Of a DNA stretch of 64,000 nucleotides, positions 48,101 to 60,268 are shown piece after piece (within the stretch, counting starts at the first letter, position 1; each line of letters opens with the position of its first letter). This stretch comes from Xiphias gladius (lineage: Eukaryota > Chordata > Actinopteri > Istiophoriformes > Xiphiidae), in the NCBI RefSeq assembly GCF_016859285.1, contig NC_053418.1, positions 27,217,329 through 27,281,328 of the forward strand, given 5' to 3'. Position numbers and translations under genes: made by a program. The notes below the pieces were generated by a model. The model was not told where the DNA came from and did no database searches. It saw only the letters and a program-made list of their open reading frames with translations.

Positions 48101-51100
48101 TCTTCACTCTTCAATAGGATTTGGCTGATTATTATTATTTTTTTTATTTTTTATTTTATTTTTTGTAGTTAAAAAAGCTTTTGAACCAATTAATTGGGAC
48201 ATCATAATAACTCTTGACACCACTTTGACTTTGACCAACACTAGTTGTCACACTTTGATCTAATTCAATTAAAACAATTCATTAACTATACCTTCACCTT
48301 AATATGACCTGAATGAGCTAATTGAATTTATAACACTAATACCATTTCTGTTCTCTGCAGGAAGACCCGACACGTCAACATCCTGCTGTTCATGGGCTAC
48401 ATGACTAAGCCCAACTTTGCCATCATCACACAGTGGTGTGAAGGAAGCAGCCTGTATCGCCATCTGCATGTCACAGAAACCAAGTTTGACACTATGCGGC
48501 GCATTGATGTGGCTAGACAGACCGCACAGGGCATGGAGTAAAACCTGCTGCTTGATTCCATTTCACCATTACTACATATTCACTATTGACAACCTTTTTG
48601 AAGTGTTTAACACATCAACTGTCAATTGGTTTAGTGTTTTGTCCAGCACACAACTTTGTGCACTCTGTAATAATAGATTTTAGTTTGGTAGAGATAAATT
48701 ATTCTATGAGATGCGTCATTTATACATTACTTGAACTTAAAACTTTCCAACTTGCTTGTATCTGTTAAAATGTTGTTGAACTTGTTTCACATGTGGTTTG
48801 AAAATATAAAAATGGAATCTGACAGAGCCATAGTGCAGGAGGCAAACTCGCAGTAATGGTAAAAGTAAAGACTGTTAAGACTGTAAAGAGAGCCGTTGAG
48901 AAAGCTGATGACTTAACACAGTGCATTTTTAACATTGTGAACGGATGCATAAAGTGGAGTCTGGTCCTTTCAAAATTTGATGATCTGCTTGCTCTCTTAG
49001 GAACAGATGATGAAATCAATTTTTTTTTTTTTTCCCCCTCTCTTTCAGTTATCTTCATGCGAAGAACATAATTCATCGAGACCTGAAATCAAACAGTATC
49101 CTTTTATTGTCCAATGGTACCTTTTAACTGCCAGTAAAGAACTGTGTGTGAGAGAGATCTGTGTATGTGCTCTCTGTTCTCTGGTGGTTTGGATTTGAAA
49201 TCAAAAAACTACCAGGGTAATATGTTGACTTTAAGCTTTAAAGGTGTTAAAGGGTTTTAACATCCATATTGGGTCAACAGTGTAAGTATTTTCACATATT
49301 CCCCCAATTGTAAGACATAATAAAATCAAAACATTTTGTCAGTTTTTGTTGACAAAATTAATGCTGACTGTCACTTGTGCAAGTTCAATTTTGTTAAAAA
49401 AGTGGGGTAGTGTCCTTTCTACAATCCGCTCTTCTCTTAATTTCTTGCTTGTTAAAGGTTTTTTTTGATAACTAGTACCATGAATATGTATACAAGCTGT
49501 CTGTTGTAATGGTGCCTGAGCTTTGCTGCTAGATATTTTTCTCCATGAGGGCTGGACTGTTAAGATTGGTGACTTTGGCTTGGCCACAGTGAAGTCTCGG
49601 TGGAGCGGCTCTCAACAGGTGGAACAGCCTAGTGGATCCATTCTCTGGATGGTAAGCTTCTCACTTACTATATATGATGACTTTGATTCAACAGAGATAT
49701 CCTTTATTTGATAACTTGTGAAACGATTGTTATTATAAAACTATGACATTAAGGAATACCTCTGATGTTGTTAGACAACCAAGCATTTAGAGTACAAAAT
49801 GGTGAAGTCAACTTGAAGGAATTGACTGAAAGCTTTTGCCAGGATAGAAAAATTAATTGTGTTCGAATACTGTTCCATGTTTTCCTATTTTATTTTCTCT
49901 CAGATTTAGAATTTATCTACCCTTATCAGCCAGCCATACCTAGCCTACACAAATTCTAATAAATATTCAACTTTTCCTTCATTTGGATTAAGCAGTCTTA
50001 GCAATATTAAAGGTGCTTTTTGCATTATACTATGATGCTGCCATATTTTTATTTTACTCTTTGGTCCCCACTCAGTTTAAACTGTTTTTGACCTGTTTTG
50101 GAAACGCAATAGTAGAACTCGGTGCTTGTAGAAACATAGAAACAACTGGTCTGCAAAAATGGTGAACAGCAGTCCAAATGTGGTTGGCCTGGGTTATTGG
50201 GCAGTTGTTCCTATCAGTCCTGGCAAATGCTCCTTGTTTGTGTTAAGCCAGATTTTGTCAGTGACAATATATTTGATCAAAATTTTACATCAGATGCTAT
50301 TTTATAGGTTTAGCTGTGGCGCATGTGAGTTCACTAGTCCAGTAAGTCACAAAAACATACATTCGGTGTGGGCTATTTCCTTTTTTCTATTTGTAACTCC
50401 ATAATGATGATGTACGAGACATAATGTCATTGAGTCATCTAACTCTGAGTAATATTATGAAACTCACAGTTTGTCTTTGTATATTTGGTGATCTAATTAG
50501 ATTTCCATGCACCTCAATACAGACATTACATTTCATGTAAATATTGAAAAAGACTTTTGTTATCCTGTATATCCTGTCCTGTATCCAAGACAAAACAGCC
50601 TAATAACGAGCTAAATTAGCGTGACCAGTAATGTTTAATTTATCGTGAGATAAATGGCAGATCATTACATAAAAGAAGTGCCTACTCTTGTTTTTTCTTT
50701 CTTTTTTCCTAAGGCTCCTGAGGTAATCCGAATGCAGGACAGCAACCCATATACGTTCCAGTCTGATGTATACGGCTACGGAGTAGTGCTGTTCGAGCTG
50801 ATGTCAGGGACCTTGCCTTACTCCAATATCAACAACAGAGACCAGGTTACATCACACTCTACTTTGTGTTAACACAACACTCACTCAGTCTAAAGCAGAG
50901 TATCTAATTAGTCCAATTAATCTTTCCGGAATTTTTGGAAAGCATGATGATTGAACTAATTTGGCTATCAAATATCAGCATCATCTAGTAGCTACTCTGT
51001 TAGAGTTATTAGTTGTACTGTATTTGGGTTACATGCTTACTCCTAACAATCTACACCACATACTAAATGTCTATAGCCACTCTATCGACTTTTAGTATAT

Positions 51101-52390
51101 GGTGCAGTTTGCTACAAGGCGGTCATTTTTATTACACACCTGAAAACAATTCATTTGATGACTGAAAAATGAAATAAAAAGGGCGATGGGCGCACAGGCG
51201 GCACAGAAGCAAACCACTGCAGAGACCGGGGCTTACGTGCTGATGGGGCTTCTGTAGCCCCAGCTTGGTCTTGTATGTCACTCAATGCAATTGACAGGTG
51301 CCAATCTTACACCCCCATTTCTCAGGTTTGAGGTGGGTTATCAACAATTTGAAATTTTAACCTGACAGGCTAAGGGAAAGGTCAGGGGGAGGCCACATCA
51401 TTATGATTTCATGGTGGTACTAGATAGAAAGTCTGGGCAGCATGTCTGTAACAAATTTCATGGCAATCCATCCAAAAGTTGTAGGAATAATTCACTCTTA
51501 ACTAAAGTGTGTAAACAACTGACCAACAGATGGAGCAACATTGATCACCATACAGTGTATAGTGTTTATGTCACATACACTGGCTATATCAAATTAAGAC
51601 TTTTGACCTTGTTGCAAACAATGAAATCTGTTCTACTCTTGTTTTTTAATGTAGCTTAAGTTAGCGACACTGGTGCTCTTCCCCGACATAAATAGCACTG
51701 TCAGATTTCAGTAACTGTCTACCTTTTGTTTTCTTTCTCAGATAATCTTTATGGTTGGACGTGGTTACTTGTCTCCGGACCTCAGTAAGCTGTATAGTAC
51801 CTCACCTAAGTCAATGAAAAGGCTTATCATTGACTGCCTGAAGTTCAAACGTGACGAGAGGCCCCTGTTTCCACAGGTGAGTGGTGTATAAGTCACCATT
51901 GTGGTACTGTTGTCATTTTTCTCATAGGTGTAATCCCAGCTAGTGTTTCAATTGCGGATAGCTTTTAGTCAATTTTTCACTGAAATTCCATTTGTCATGT
52001 CTTTTTAAAAATTGGGGAAATAGGGATGAGTTTTCCATACAAATGTACTTCTAACAATAATTTTCTCATTTCAATTATTTCAATTTGTAAATGCCGATAA
52101 TGTCCATATATTAGCTATTATTACATTGTGCACATCCTCAGTTCTGTATAAAATCCAGACCATAGAGAGACAACCTTATGTATATGAACACAGACCATAC
52201 TTACATCTTATATTATCAGTTTTCTTTGCATTTGGTTTTCCTTCATCAGATTCTGGTGGCCATTGAGCAGGTGCAAGACCTGCTGCCAAAAATCGAGCGG
52301 AGTCGTTCAGAGCCATCCCTCCATCGGGCCGTCCACGCTGAGGACCTGAATCCCCTCCTGTTCCACACCACCAGGCTGATGCCCCTCTAA
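39102..52390 (+). CDS. araf: A-Raf serine/threonine kinase, complete coding region
   Basis: RAS-activated MAP3K that phosphorylates MEK1/2. Exon 2 is 39102-39322 with ATG at 39212; other coding exons: 41188-41291, 44932-45034, 45231-45385, 46207-46305, 46417-46561, 47293-47320, 47442-47572, 47760-47962, 48361-48537, 49049-49095, 49533-49651, 50714-50845, 51742-51876, 52250-52390. Total 609 aa (human A-Raf 606). RAS-binding domain 25-96 with RAS-contact Arg57 in KALKVRGL. C1 zinc domain His104-Cys149. 14-3-3 site [11 protein letters not shown] with Ser218. N-region [11 protein letters not shown] 295-305. Kinase: GAGSFG 318-323, VAIK Lys337, HRDLKSNN 428-435, DFG 448-450, APE 475-477. C-terminal 14-3-3 site [10 protein letters not shown] with Ser583. 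Choice of A-Raf over B-Raf or Raf-1 rests on [16 protein letters not shown], the short N-terminus and the ending LMPL. Human A-Raf has SGYYWE and AAE where this has SSYYWE and APE. Confidence 0.95.
40255..40720. repeat. dispersed percomorph repeat in araf intron
   Basis: Contains TATACAGCCCAATATCATGA, ATCACAAATTTGC, AACGGGGAAAAATGGAAGAA and GGACAGACATGCAATAGATG followed by TCGTGTGTACAGAATA. I recall this order from a very common percomorph interspersed repeat. Non-coding. Confidence 0.65.
41611..42190 (+). mobile_element. Tc1/mariner-like element, truncated, sister of 9072-9897
   Basis: Left end reads CAAAAGTTTTAAAAAACCGA then TCCAGTTTTATTGAAATTTA, the same terminal repeat as 9072-9897. The middle (ACAAAGGCAGTGTTGGAACA, GATGCATTATTAGAACACCA, CAAGTAACAGAGGAAGACAA, ACCCCATGGAGCTGGTTTGG) matches the first copy almost base for base. 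It stops at GGGACGAACT, where another Tc1-like element begins. It has no right end. Confidence 0.85.
42191..43395 (+). mobile_element. Tc1-like transposon, internally deleted
   Basis: Inverted ends: TTTTGTTATGTTGGAGCATT at the left, and AGCATAAGGCTGCCACATAA then CAAAATG at the right. Within each end is AAGTATTCAGACCCTTTGCT or its inverse. Transposase N-terminus [20 protein letters not shown] begins at 42570. Later pieces RRKPLLSET-like and [20 protein letters not shown] are visible. The 3' half is missing: sequence jumps from ENLVQSA directly to AKGASTKYC. Same family as the remnant at 1-850. Confidence 0.88.
43396..43920 (+). mobile_element. third Tc1-like transposase remnant in araf intron 3
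   Basis: Plus-strand text [39 protein letters not shown] and later [20 protein letters not shown] followed by [15 protein letters not shown] correspond to the paired helix-turn-helix and the LQWCKDHKNWSxEQW.xV.WSDES region of another Tc1 subfamily. Stops interrupt it and inverted ends are not visible. Confidence 0.75.
51390..51550 (+). repeat. dispersed percomorph repeat, copy 2 (fragment)
   Basis: TTTCATGGTGGTACTAGATA, CATGTCTGTAACAAATTTCA and TGGCAATCCATCCAAAAGTT are the modules shared with 62030-62520. It lies in the araf intron before exon 51742. Confidence 0.7.
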
Positions 52391-55300
52391 GCTTCCTGCA
52401 TCACTGGGCAGAGATGCTGTCACCCTGTCCAAAACCACAGCATTCATATGCCTCAGAGAGGCCACAGCTGGCTGTCCTGACAGACCATGACCCCAAATCA
52501 CTCTCTGCCCCTGCAAAGCTCTGGAGCTTCACCACTCAGCGCAAAACTCAGTAACAAACTGCAGAAATAACCTTAACATGTTGCTTAGTGGGATAGTGAA
52601 TGTTCTTTTCCTTTATACAAGTGACAGAGATCTGCTCATTAAGTGAAAGAATGGTCTACTGTATCTAAAAGTACGTTAAAATGCCTCTGATCAGGTTTGG
52701 TGCAGGTCACCTGATTAGCTTACATACTTCAAAAGCTCAGTCGTCATGCGCCCCTTTCAGTCTAATGCAATGTCAATGAGGCCAGAGATCTGAGATGTGA
52801 AGCTAGGGGTTTGAAAGCAGACTGAGTGCCTGTTTAAGAGTTTTTTTGAAAAAAGACAGGCCATTTTGTCTCAATGGAAACCTTCAGTATTTACTGGTTT
52901 TACAGATATTTCACAAATACATTGGTGCACAAGCAATATATTTAACCACAACAAAGGAACCAACATGAGGAAGCAGAGTAAGATCATGCTTAGACTTTTA
53001 GAAACCTATGATAGGTGGACAACTTCATACACTGAACCATGCAAAAAGATTTAGTAAAAAAAAAAAAAATTAAAAATACCAATCTTGGTGAAACTCTCTG
53101 CACATACAGTGAAAGGCTTGAAAAACAGTAAAGTGGTGGATCTTGGCAAATCAAAATGACCTTGTCTTCCGACACTCATCTCGTATAACTCATCTTGTAT
53201 GGATAGATGTAATCAAGCAGGCACTCCATTGTCTTTCAAATCACCAAGTTAATTTTGAATTTGATTTTCCATTGATGTTGTAGTGGACTACTAAAAAGTC
53301 AGATACCAAAAGAACATTGGACCTGTGGAAGTTGAACGGCTGACTTGGCAGGACCTGGTAAAATTGGCTGTAGATCCAAATCAACACATATGTCTATTAC
53401 CACAATGGTTTAGAGGGGTAGAGATATGCATTCTAATTCACTTTATTGCTATTTAGTCTTAAAACCTTATTGATTGGGAACAATACAACAGGCCAAGTTT
53501 AACTGGTTTCAGTAATTTCCTTTTAAAGTAACTAAAAACAAAAAAACACAATAATGCTCTATTTTAACATGCTATCAATTCCTGGAACAAATTGATTCCA
53601 TGTAACTTGTAATGTTATTTACCTAACTCCACTGGAGTTTTTTTCAGCTTTTGTAAGAAGTTCAGACTGATTACAGAATTAAGTTCTTAGGACCAATATA
53701 CTTGCAGTGTATACAAGAGGATCATTCTGATATTCAGCATTTCCAAGTCAAAATATTACATGTTTTCAAAGTATTCCCATACATTTTATTTTTGCCAGTG
53801 GAGGAAAAACTTTTTAAAACATCAGTTAGATCGTCACGGGACTCTTAACACCATTAACACCATATTAGGATGTTGATACGATTATTAGGAAAGTTCAGAT
53901 TAGGGATTCTCGGTAGTCCTCTACCTTGGTCTTTACTAATTCTATTACTTAAAACTCCCACATTTCAGACATTTGTAGTTCTGACAGGTTGATATGTAAT
54001 CTTGTGTCAAATCAGTTCTGTTTGTTAATCCACCCCCCAACACAGTGATATTTACATATTTACACAAAAGGCACACACCTTACAGCTCTCATTCGAGAAC
54101 AGTGTCAAATTGAAGCAACTCTTACGGGACATGAAGCTCTAAAGGCTTTTTATTCCTGAGGTTCCTTTTCATTAGTTTAAAATCAGAATGTCATTATGCT
54201 CCAGATTGCAGGATTGCAGATGAGATGGCTTTTACTTATGTTGTTGCCTACATGATTGTAATTCTAGCCTAATTAGAAATTGACAGATCTTGGTAAGATG
54301 CAGTCTTAATGTAAATGGTTAGTTGTATTGCTGCTATATTTAGTAAGTATTTTTCTAAACCTAAAAGATGAGACACACTTGGACTGGAGTCCACAGCCCC
54401 AGCACACAGCTTCAATAAGTCTTTTGCAGTCCTGTCTTAAAATTTATTCTTAACGCTTTCAAATGTGGCACCATGGATTAGCTACTATATTTCACGCATA
54501 CGTGCCCCCACACATACAGTTAAAGTAGTACTGTGGTTGTTGGGGATGCATTAACACTGTGACTAACATGGTAATTGGTTGCTTCGGTTTGGATGCACTG
54601 TGGGAGGTGTGAGAAGTTTAAATAATGATTAAGCTTCAAATGAACTAGGCAATTTCTTTCACCCACAGTGCAAGAAATTGTTTTAGACTTGAGTACCATT
54701 CATCCATCAGTGTTTAGACTGAACTCCAGAGTAATGCAAGCATTTGCAAGTCATTAGCTTTGGGTTATTCCATACGTAGTTTTTTCAATCAACAGTTGTA
54801 GATGACCAGTAAACTGAAGTGGCTGTAGTTGTCATCGTCCAAATCTTTTTTAATTTTTATTGTTTTATTTTTTAAATTTACCTGGCAGAGCTGTAGCTGC
54901 GAAATTGGGTTTGTAGGGAAACAGGGAAATGTGTCGATAGCTAGGATGGCAAATTGATTCAGTGTTTCCCTGCCCTCCCTGTGAGTGTTTCATGGCCAAG
55001 CTTCTCCATTCATACTCTGTACACCTTTTCCTGTTTTCACCTCTGGAAAAGAATGAGTGAACCAAGCAGTGACCTGTTTATCATGTTGCTCACAGTGTTA
55101 TCTCTAGGTTAGCCCAGGAACAAGTTGATATTGTCTTTTGACTAACATAGTAAATGGAATCAGTTTTTTTCATTTCTTGGGGTTTGTTTTGTTCAAGATT
55201 CCATTTGACCCCTTGGGCAATGCATCGGCTGTAATCCTCTAAAGTATTACACCTGATGCAATAAATTTCCAATAAATGTGGATGTATAATAACTATAGAT

Positions 55301-57570
55301 GAAAGGATTGAAACAAGCTGCTTACATAACTATAAGACAAGGTCAAAATAAAGGCTACAGCTGCATAAAGACCTTCCTAAGTAATGATGGGGGAACTGCG
55401 GTGATGTGTGGTGCCTTCTGGCACGGTTGTATTTTAGAGGTCAGTGTGTCTGCTGCATTATGAGCATGGTTTGACAATGAGAAGGCCTCCGGATTCAGCT
55501 AACATTACTGTGTGACAACCTGTGCCTTGTTGATCGGGGCATAAACTTTTGTGAAACACTGCTCCCATTAAGAGAAAAATGCATCATGGGATTTAAGTTA
55601 TCACAGGGAATAGTTAGCAGTTTGGCGCACAGGCTGAGCCCTTCCATGGATTATAAAACTAATACCATGCAAAAGTACTATACACCAATGCTGAACCATC
55701 AAAAGTGTACATGGGGGAGAACTTGCTGAACTATGCCTGGAGCTTCTTTTTCTCTCAGCTTCTTTGATCTCTGACACTCGTGGGAAGTACTGTATTTCTA
55801 GAAAGCTTTTCTGTTGTGGAAAAATAATTCCACTTGGGCTTCAACAGAATATAGTAAAAGAACCTGCTTTGTTTTCTCAGAAATGCTTTACGTAGAAACA
55901 GAAAGAGAAACTCAACTTCTCCTTCAGCCAGACAGTTGACAGTATGCTATCAGTAGCATCCGCAGAGGAGTGCTTTCAGCTTCAGTAAAAGTTCTGTCAA
56001 TAAATTCATACCTGATAGCCCACCAGTCCGTACAGTCAGACTTCTGTGCTGTTGACCAGGGTCTGATTCCACTTGCTCAAGGACAAATTGGTAGTACTAA
56101 GCAGTTAGGTTTCAATCCAAGTAATTTTAGGTTTACTGTTTGAGTGGAAATGGTTCATTTTGGGGAAGTAAACAATACATGGAAGTAGAAACAGAGAATG
56201 AAAATAGTTTCTTTGGCTTATCAAAGTTTGCCCAGCTGTCATGGAATCGTGAATGTTCAGATCTCCCATTTTTTCTTTGCTCTTGAAGGACTTCTTGTGC
56301 TGGTGGAGACTCACAGTTGATTCTTGACCTTTAGAAACAGCAGTATTGAAAAATAATCTTACCCCAAGGTTCATTAAGTAGCTGTTTTGAAGCTTGGAAA
56401 CTCCATTTGCTAAAGTAGATTGTGTGGTATGATTGAAAGCCAAGGAGCAGCGACTAAAAAGACCTTGTGTTGAGATTGTTTTCTCAACTGATGAAAAACT
56501 GTTTATTTTTGTTAATAGCAGTTGAATATTGTTTGTCCAGTTTTGGCTGAAATGAATCTCGGCTTCTGGCCATGGTATCCACTGAAACTCCATTAATCCC
56601 ATTGAGACACTTTATTGTAGGCCATTGAACAGCCAACATTGCCTCTTTTTTTGGCTTGATGGTTGCGTGGAAACATACTGAGTGACGAAAGAGCCACACC
56701 TTCCTGTAGTCTCAACTCTTTCAGGATTTTCAAAAAGAGCCCTTACACAGACATTTTTTTCTCTAGATGTTTTAATTTCCATAGCACTTTCCTGTTTTTG
56801 ACTGGTCTTTTTCTTAAATTTAAAAGTAACGAATGAGGTAACTATTCTAATTTTTTTTTTTTTTTTTTTTTTTTAAAGAAAAAGTAGCCAGTTTTCCTCA
56901 TGAATGGCGATCGCTCCTTATTCCCTTACAGCAGTGGTTGCTATTGTTCTTTGGAATTGAACAATACAGAGTTCACCGCTCTTTGTTGTAATCGGAAGTA
57001 TTTGCTTTATAATAGTAATGAGGCATGGTTTTTAGCATCACACGTGATGTCTGGTGGTTTTTGATGTTCTGTTAACTGGCTTTCCTCCTCTGTATACTGT
57101 GTGTGATGTGACTGGGTATGAAGTGGAACAGATCTTAATGTCTGTGTCAGTCATTAATAAACTGATAGCAAATCGGACTTTTAAACCTTTTAATGTTAAT
57201 GTTGTGAAAGTAGGGGCTGGGAACCCTAAATGTTCTTACTCATTCCAGTTATATTGGTGGATCGTCGTTAGGGGGGCATTGGTTTTAGCAGTAGGGGTTG
57301 GGATGGGCATTTGTGAACCAGGGTTGGGAAAGACTTAGCTTCGGTCTTTCTCTTATTTATTGATGTCTTTGCAGATGTTCTCATTTGTTACCGCGGCTCT
57401 CTGAGGTGGATTAAATGTTTAGAGTAATAGAGATCACTCTGAGACATTCATGTCATCACCGCGGGCTCTCTCCAACAAGAATGTTCTTTTAGGCACGGTA
57501 CTGTCTGTTCCTTCAAATGAATTTTATTCTGATAAGTTTACTGCAGGGGCATTTGTAATGGCTATTCTTT
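52391..57570 (+). other. araf: araf 3' UTR and flank
   Basis: No protein-coding gene recognisable. Two AATAAA hexamers at 55260 and 55271, 11 bp apart and followed by AT-rich sequence, are a good candidate araf polyA site. That would make a 2.9 kb 3' UTR. Weaker sites lie near 58797 and 58970. A poly-T run is at 56850-56874. A 165-codon minus-strand open frame at 56105-56602 resembles nothing I know. Confidence 0.5.
55260..55276 (+). terminator. araf: candidate araf polyadenylation signals (tandem AATAAA)
   Basis: Two AATAAA motifs at 55260-55265 and 55271-55276, separated by five bases, in the sense orientation of araf. Use of this site is an inference. Confidence 0.45.
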
Positions 57571-58024
57571 TAAAGGTGCTATATGTAAGCTTTTGCTATC
57601 GCTACATAGCCAACATTAGCCTTGACAGCTGTTTACTTACCAGTTTAGAGGAGATGTTGCCAGTTCAGCATCAAACTTCATTCCTTTACTCACCAAGAGC
57701 TGTCTCCAGCGGTGTAAGGCAACGCCAATGTTAACTCTTGTTTTGCTTCTATTTGTATCACTTCCTTTTTTTGTACTGAAGTTAGCATGCTAAACAGCTA
57801 GCCCTGGCCCATCCCGTCTTTACTTTGCAATAGTGAGTCACTGTAGCGTCCAGTCTGCTTGTAGTCCAACATGCAAGGATGAAGAGGTAGCGCTGCCCAG
57901 GGGGTTGATTCTAACCTCTTGTCTTGTAAAAGCAACGATGGCTGAAGCTCTTGGCAAGCAACCATCACCGCTACCGGCGAGAAACAACATTTTACAGCAC
58001 ACAAAACTTACATATAGCACCTTT
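57571..58024. mobile_element. MITE, about 450 bp, in araf 3' flank
   Basis: Left end TAAAGGTGCTATATGTAAGC and right end CTTACATATAGCACCTTTT are inverted repeats of about 18 bp. The interior has no transposase. It lies between araf and the tetraspanin gene. Confidence 0.85.
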
Positions 58025-59349
58025 TGAACATCATGAGCACAACTAGTTATCAAACTTTTTAGCAACATTTTGTTTATAGGGTTTCACTACGATAGCATTT
58101 ATTAATGGCAACACTTCAAAATACTGTAAAAGTACCTTGTTATTTTGGTGAGTAGTGTGTTAAACTTGAGCCTGTCCTGTGATATTTAAGTGTAGCTTCT
58201 AAGTATTTGAATGGCCTAAGGCTGCTGAATGGAACAAACCCGTCTTTTCTAAACAAGCTGCTTTATATAAACTTTGAGCAATAGCAGGGACAGAATGTCA
58301 TTTTAAAATTTCCATAATGCAAGATCAGGAATGCTTTACAATAATTTCGGACCAGGTTTCCTGTGAATCAGTGACAGAAATGCATCACCACTCAGAGGGA
58401 CTTACTGTAGCGGAGAACTCTTTATTTGCCTGTTCAGAAAGGATACTTAATCATTTTGGCTCAGTTTTGTGTAAGCGTGGACTGTGAAAGACTGTCAAAG
58501 AGGACTGTGTTCATCTGGTATCTAAAGGAGGAGGGAGCAAGTGCCACAGTTACTGGAAATCCCTGTTAAAATGGACCTGAACAGCTTCATGACACGTTTG
58601 AGATACTGTGCTGTCTCTAGAGACTGACAGGGGCAACAGAGGGAAAAACCAGTCTTAACACAGCTGTTTGTCTCAGAAAAGAAGAGGATAAGAGAGCTGT
58701 ATCAGAGTAGTGTTTTTTTTTTTGTCTTTTCATATCTGTAGGTGAATTACAATACTTGTTTATAGTTTATGAGGTGTCAGGGTTGTTCAGTTTGCAATAA
58801 ATGGTATATTCTGCTGTGTACAGTTACATTTTTTTAATTACAAAAATTGTACTTGTTTCTATTTTTTGTGTGATGGTTTCAAAAAGAACAAAATTATTTT
58901 AAAGTGTAAAGGAAATCTTAGTATTTTTTTAGTTTTTTGTCTTAAAATATTGATGCAGGATTTATTCTTAAATAAATAAATTCCTCTGTGTTACTTGCTC
59001 GTTTGCAACTGTTTCTGCTTACCTCATTAGTGGCTTTCTTGTGAGACAGGTAAAATGTTCAGTTGGTTTTTTTTTGGGGGGGGGGTACTTTCTTGGCAGA
59101 ACTTATATCAAGGGGTAAGTGAAGATGTAACACTTTTTACTGTCTCTCAGATAATGAAATTTAGAGAAACACACTGTCAGGCTGAGTTTTTTGAAGAACC
59201 AACTGATGGCTGAACAGGGTCAAAAGAGGAACTGGTTACTTGTAGGGCTCCACCCCAGATCATTGAACTACAAGCTGAAGACAGGAAATATCTTAGAACA
59301 CAGAGTCAAAATGGAGGATACAGTTATGTTTTAATACAGTAAACAATAC
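58025..59349. other. araf-cd53 convergent spacer
   Basis: AT-rich with a TTTTTTTTGGGGGGGGGG run near 59068-59087 and AATAAA motifs at about 58797 and 58970. No gene is seen. Confidence 0.5.
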
Positions 59350-59355
59350 TTTATT
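59350..59355 (-). terminator. candidate polyA signal of the cd53-like gene
   Basis: TTTATT on the plus strand is AATAAA on the minus strand, about 0.9 kb downstream of the tetraspanin stop codon. Other minus-strand AATAAA motifs lie nearer, so this choice is tentative. Confidence 0.35.
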
Positions 59356-60268
59356 GGTAAATTAAAGGATTTGTAAAATTTTAAATTGAAAAGTAAATTT
59401 TCATAATTATTCCCTTAGAAATATACATAGCGTAAAGATATTTGGAGAAACTTGGCAACAAGCAAGTCATACAAATCTGTTCTTACACAGCTCAGGCTGA
59501 AATAGCATTTTACATAGCTTGTTCTCATAACACGGCCAGTGCCACATAAGAAATATTTTTTGATTTATTTTCATGTGCATGAAACAGTTTGTCAAGTTAA
59601 AAAAAACAAAAACAAAATGCAGCTATCGGTGCTGTGTTTACTAAATAATTTTCCGATCTCACTGAAGTGTTTTCTAGCCTTTTGCATACGATTGTTTTTA
59701 GAGGACAGAACTGTACAATGATTTTCATACAAAGATGAAAGGTGTATTGTTTTAAGAGTGAATAAGGTCTGTAACAGGTCATCAATTAGGTTTAATTGGC
59801 CAGCTTTTTCAGTATTGTTCAACAGAGGGACAACAGTTTCACAGGTGCAGTGGAGATGCAGCCTTACATGTCAATTTCTTTGAATTTTTTTTTTTTTTTT
59901 GGGGGGACTTTTAGAGTATTTTATGTCTATTTAGAATAAACCGTTGGCAAAAAAAAATCAATTGTTTACATAAATGTATTTTTTGTTGCACTATAAGACT
60001 TAAAATGTAATTGATGGGTCATCCAAACTCAGTATAGAGTGACCTGTGTCATTTATGGTTAAACAAGGTTAGAAAAGGTTGTTGTTGTTTTTTTCCTTAA
60101 ATCAGCACACTGTTATTTACATTGTTACCTACAGTAAATTTGTGAAAACTTATACAAAGGTTTTGATGCAAACTATGAAAGGGAAAACTTCAGCTTTCAT
60201 TGGGTGGACAAATATTTTTGTTGGAGAGCCTAGTTTGGTTGAAAGGCCGCTAGTTGCCTACTAATAGT

